The notes under the pieces were generated by a model that worked only from the letters and a program-made list of their open reading frames with translations, had not been told where the DNA came from and did no database searches. DNA of 5,317 nucleotides from positions 1 to 5,317 of the forward strand of contig JAAUPO010000213.1 in NCBI GenBank assembly GCA_012033095.1. Direction: 5' to 3'. This DNA comes from Synechococcaceae cyanobacterium RL_1_2. GTDB lineage: Bacteria; Cyanobacteriota; Cyanobacteriia; Cyanobacteriales; JAAUPO01. Positions 5,103 through 5,317 of this stretch are shown piece by piece (position 1 is the stretch's first letter; each line of letters starts with the position of its first letter). Made by a program: the position numbers and the translations under genes.

Positions 5103-5210
5103 TGACCGATCGCGTTGGGAGGGATCGATCAGGATGGGGTTTATGGTAAATGAGATGGGCAAGTGCCTCCGGCTGGGGACATTTAAGTTATGGGTATTTG
5201 GGATCGAAAC

Positions 5211-5317
5211 TTAAGAGGCCCGTTTGTAGATATTTTGCCGCATCCGATTTTCTTGTTTTTGGCGTTTTTCGGGGGTAAGGCTTTCATAGCAGTGGGGGCA
5301 ACTAATGCCATCTTCAT
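5211..5317 (-). CDS. trhO: tRNA uridine hydroxylase (rhodanese family), C-terminal end
   Basis: Only the last 34 codons and the TAA (5213-5211) are in the window; the gene continues past the right edge. The peptide starts EDGISCPHCYESLTPEKR and ends YKRAS. The Cys-Pro-His-Cys pair followed by a Tyr/His and an LTPE-type helix rich in Lys, Arg, Gln and Glu is the C-terminal zinc-ribbon-like tail of TrhO (YceA/YbfF) proteins, which sit beyond the rhodanese domain and carry one half of a four-cysteine cluster. TrhO makes 5-hydroxyuridine at the wobble base of some tRNAs. The tail after the cysteines is shorter than in E. coli YceA. The frame was read directly; the catalytic rhodanese cysteine lies outside the window, so identity rests on this tail alone. 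Confidence 0.75.
   Translation of the reverse strand, partial: EDGISCPHCYESLTPEKRQKQENRMRQNIYKRAS

Noticed and set aside
1..5317. Defence system, CRISPR array, transposon or prophage
   Set aside because: No spaced repeats, transposase motifs, terminal inverted repeats or phage-like genes were seen; the intact genes are core metabolic, envelope or RNA-related.

Overview
The window comes from a cyanobacterium. The main evidence is a Calvin-cycle phosphoribulokinase (prk) with the paired regulatory cysteines of the cyanobacterial/plant type. In addition, nine copies of the HIP1 octamer GCGATCGC lie in 5.3 kb (an unbiased sequence would give far less than one), and a membrane-anchored PIN/TRAM protein of a kind common in cyanobacteria is present. 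Moderate-to-low GC, AT-rich gene-free stretches and dense HIP1 would suit a filamentous or Pseudanabaena-like lineage, but the genus is a guess.

Layout, left to right. Bases 1-358 hold no recognisable gene, only an interrupted dyad, a short tandem repeat and a hairpin that may terminate the next gene. Bases 359-1018 (minus) are a KDPG aldolase-like gene (eda) broken by two opposite one-base indels in A-runs; its promoter and key active-site residues remain readable. Bases 1019-1642 are a long gene-free divergent region containing an eda promoter candidate, several short tandem duplications and dyads that may control prk. prk (1643-2641, plus) is intact and is followed by a strong intrinsic terminator whose two stem arms are both HIP1 octamers. 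A small two-helix membrane protein follows (2868-3152, plus). It converges on a small exported outer-membrane beta-barrel protein (3304-3819, minus), which has a clear Shine-Dalgarno and promoter. Next is a PIN/TRAM protein with four membrane helices (3949-5028, minus). The window ends inside the last 34 codons of a TrhO-type rhodanese (tRNA uridine hydroxylase) gene (5211-5317, minus).

Functionally this is mostly ordinary core chromosome: carbon fixation (prk), a damaged neighbour from sugar-acid metabolism (eda), envelope proteins, and two proteins from RNA-related families (PIN/TRAM and TrhO). Each gene appears to have its own promoter or long spacing, so I see no multi-gene operon. I see no CRISPR array, transposase, phage gene, tRNA or rRNA, and no convincing undescribed multi-gene system. 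The most unusual signals are the doubly frameshifted eda, the HIP1-built terminator, and a striking number of perfect 7-12 bp tandem duplications confined to gene-free DNA.
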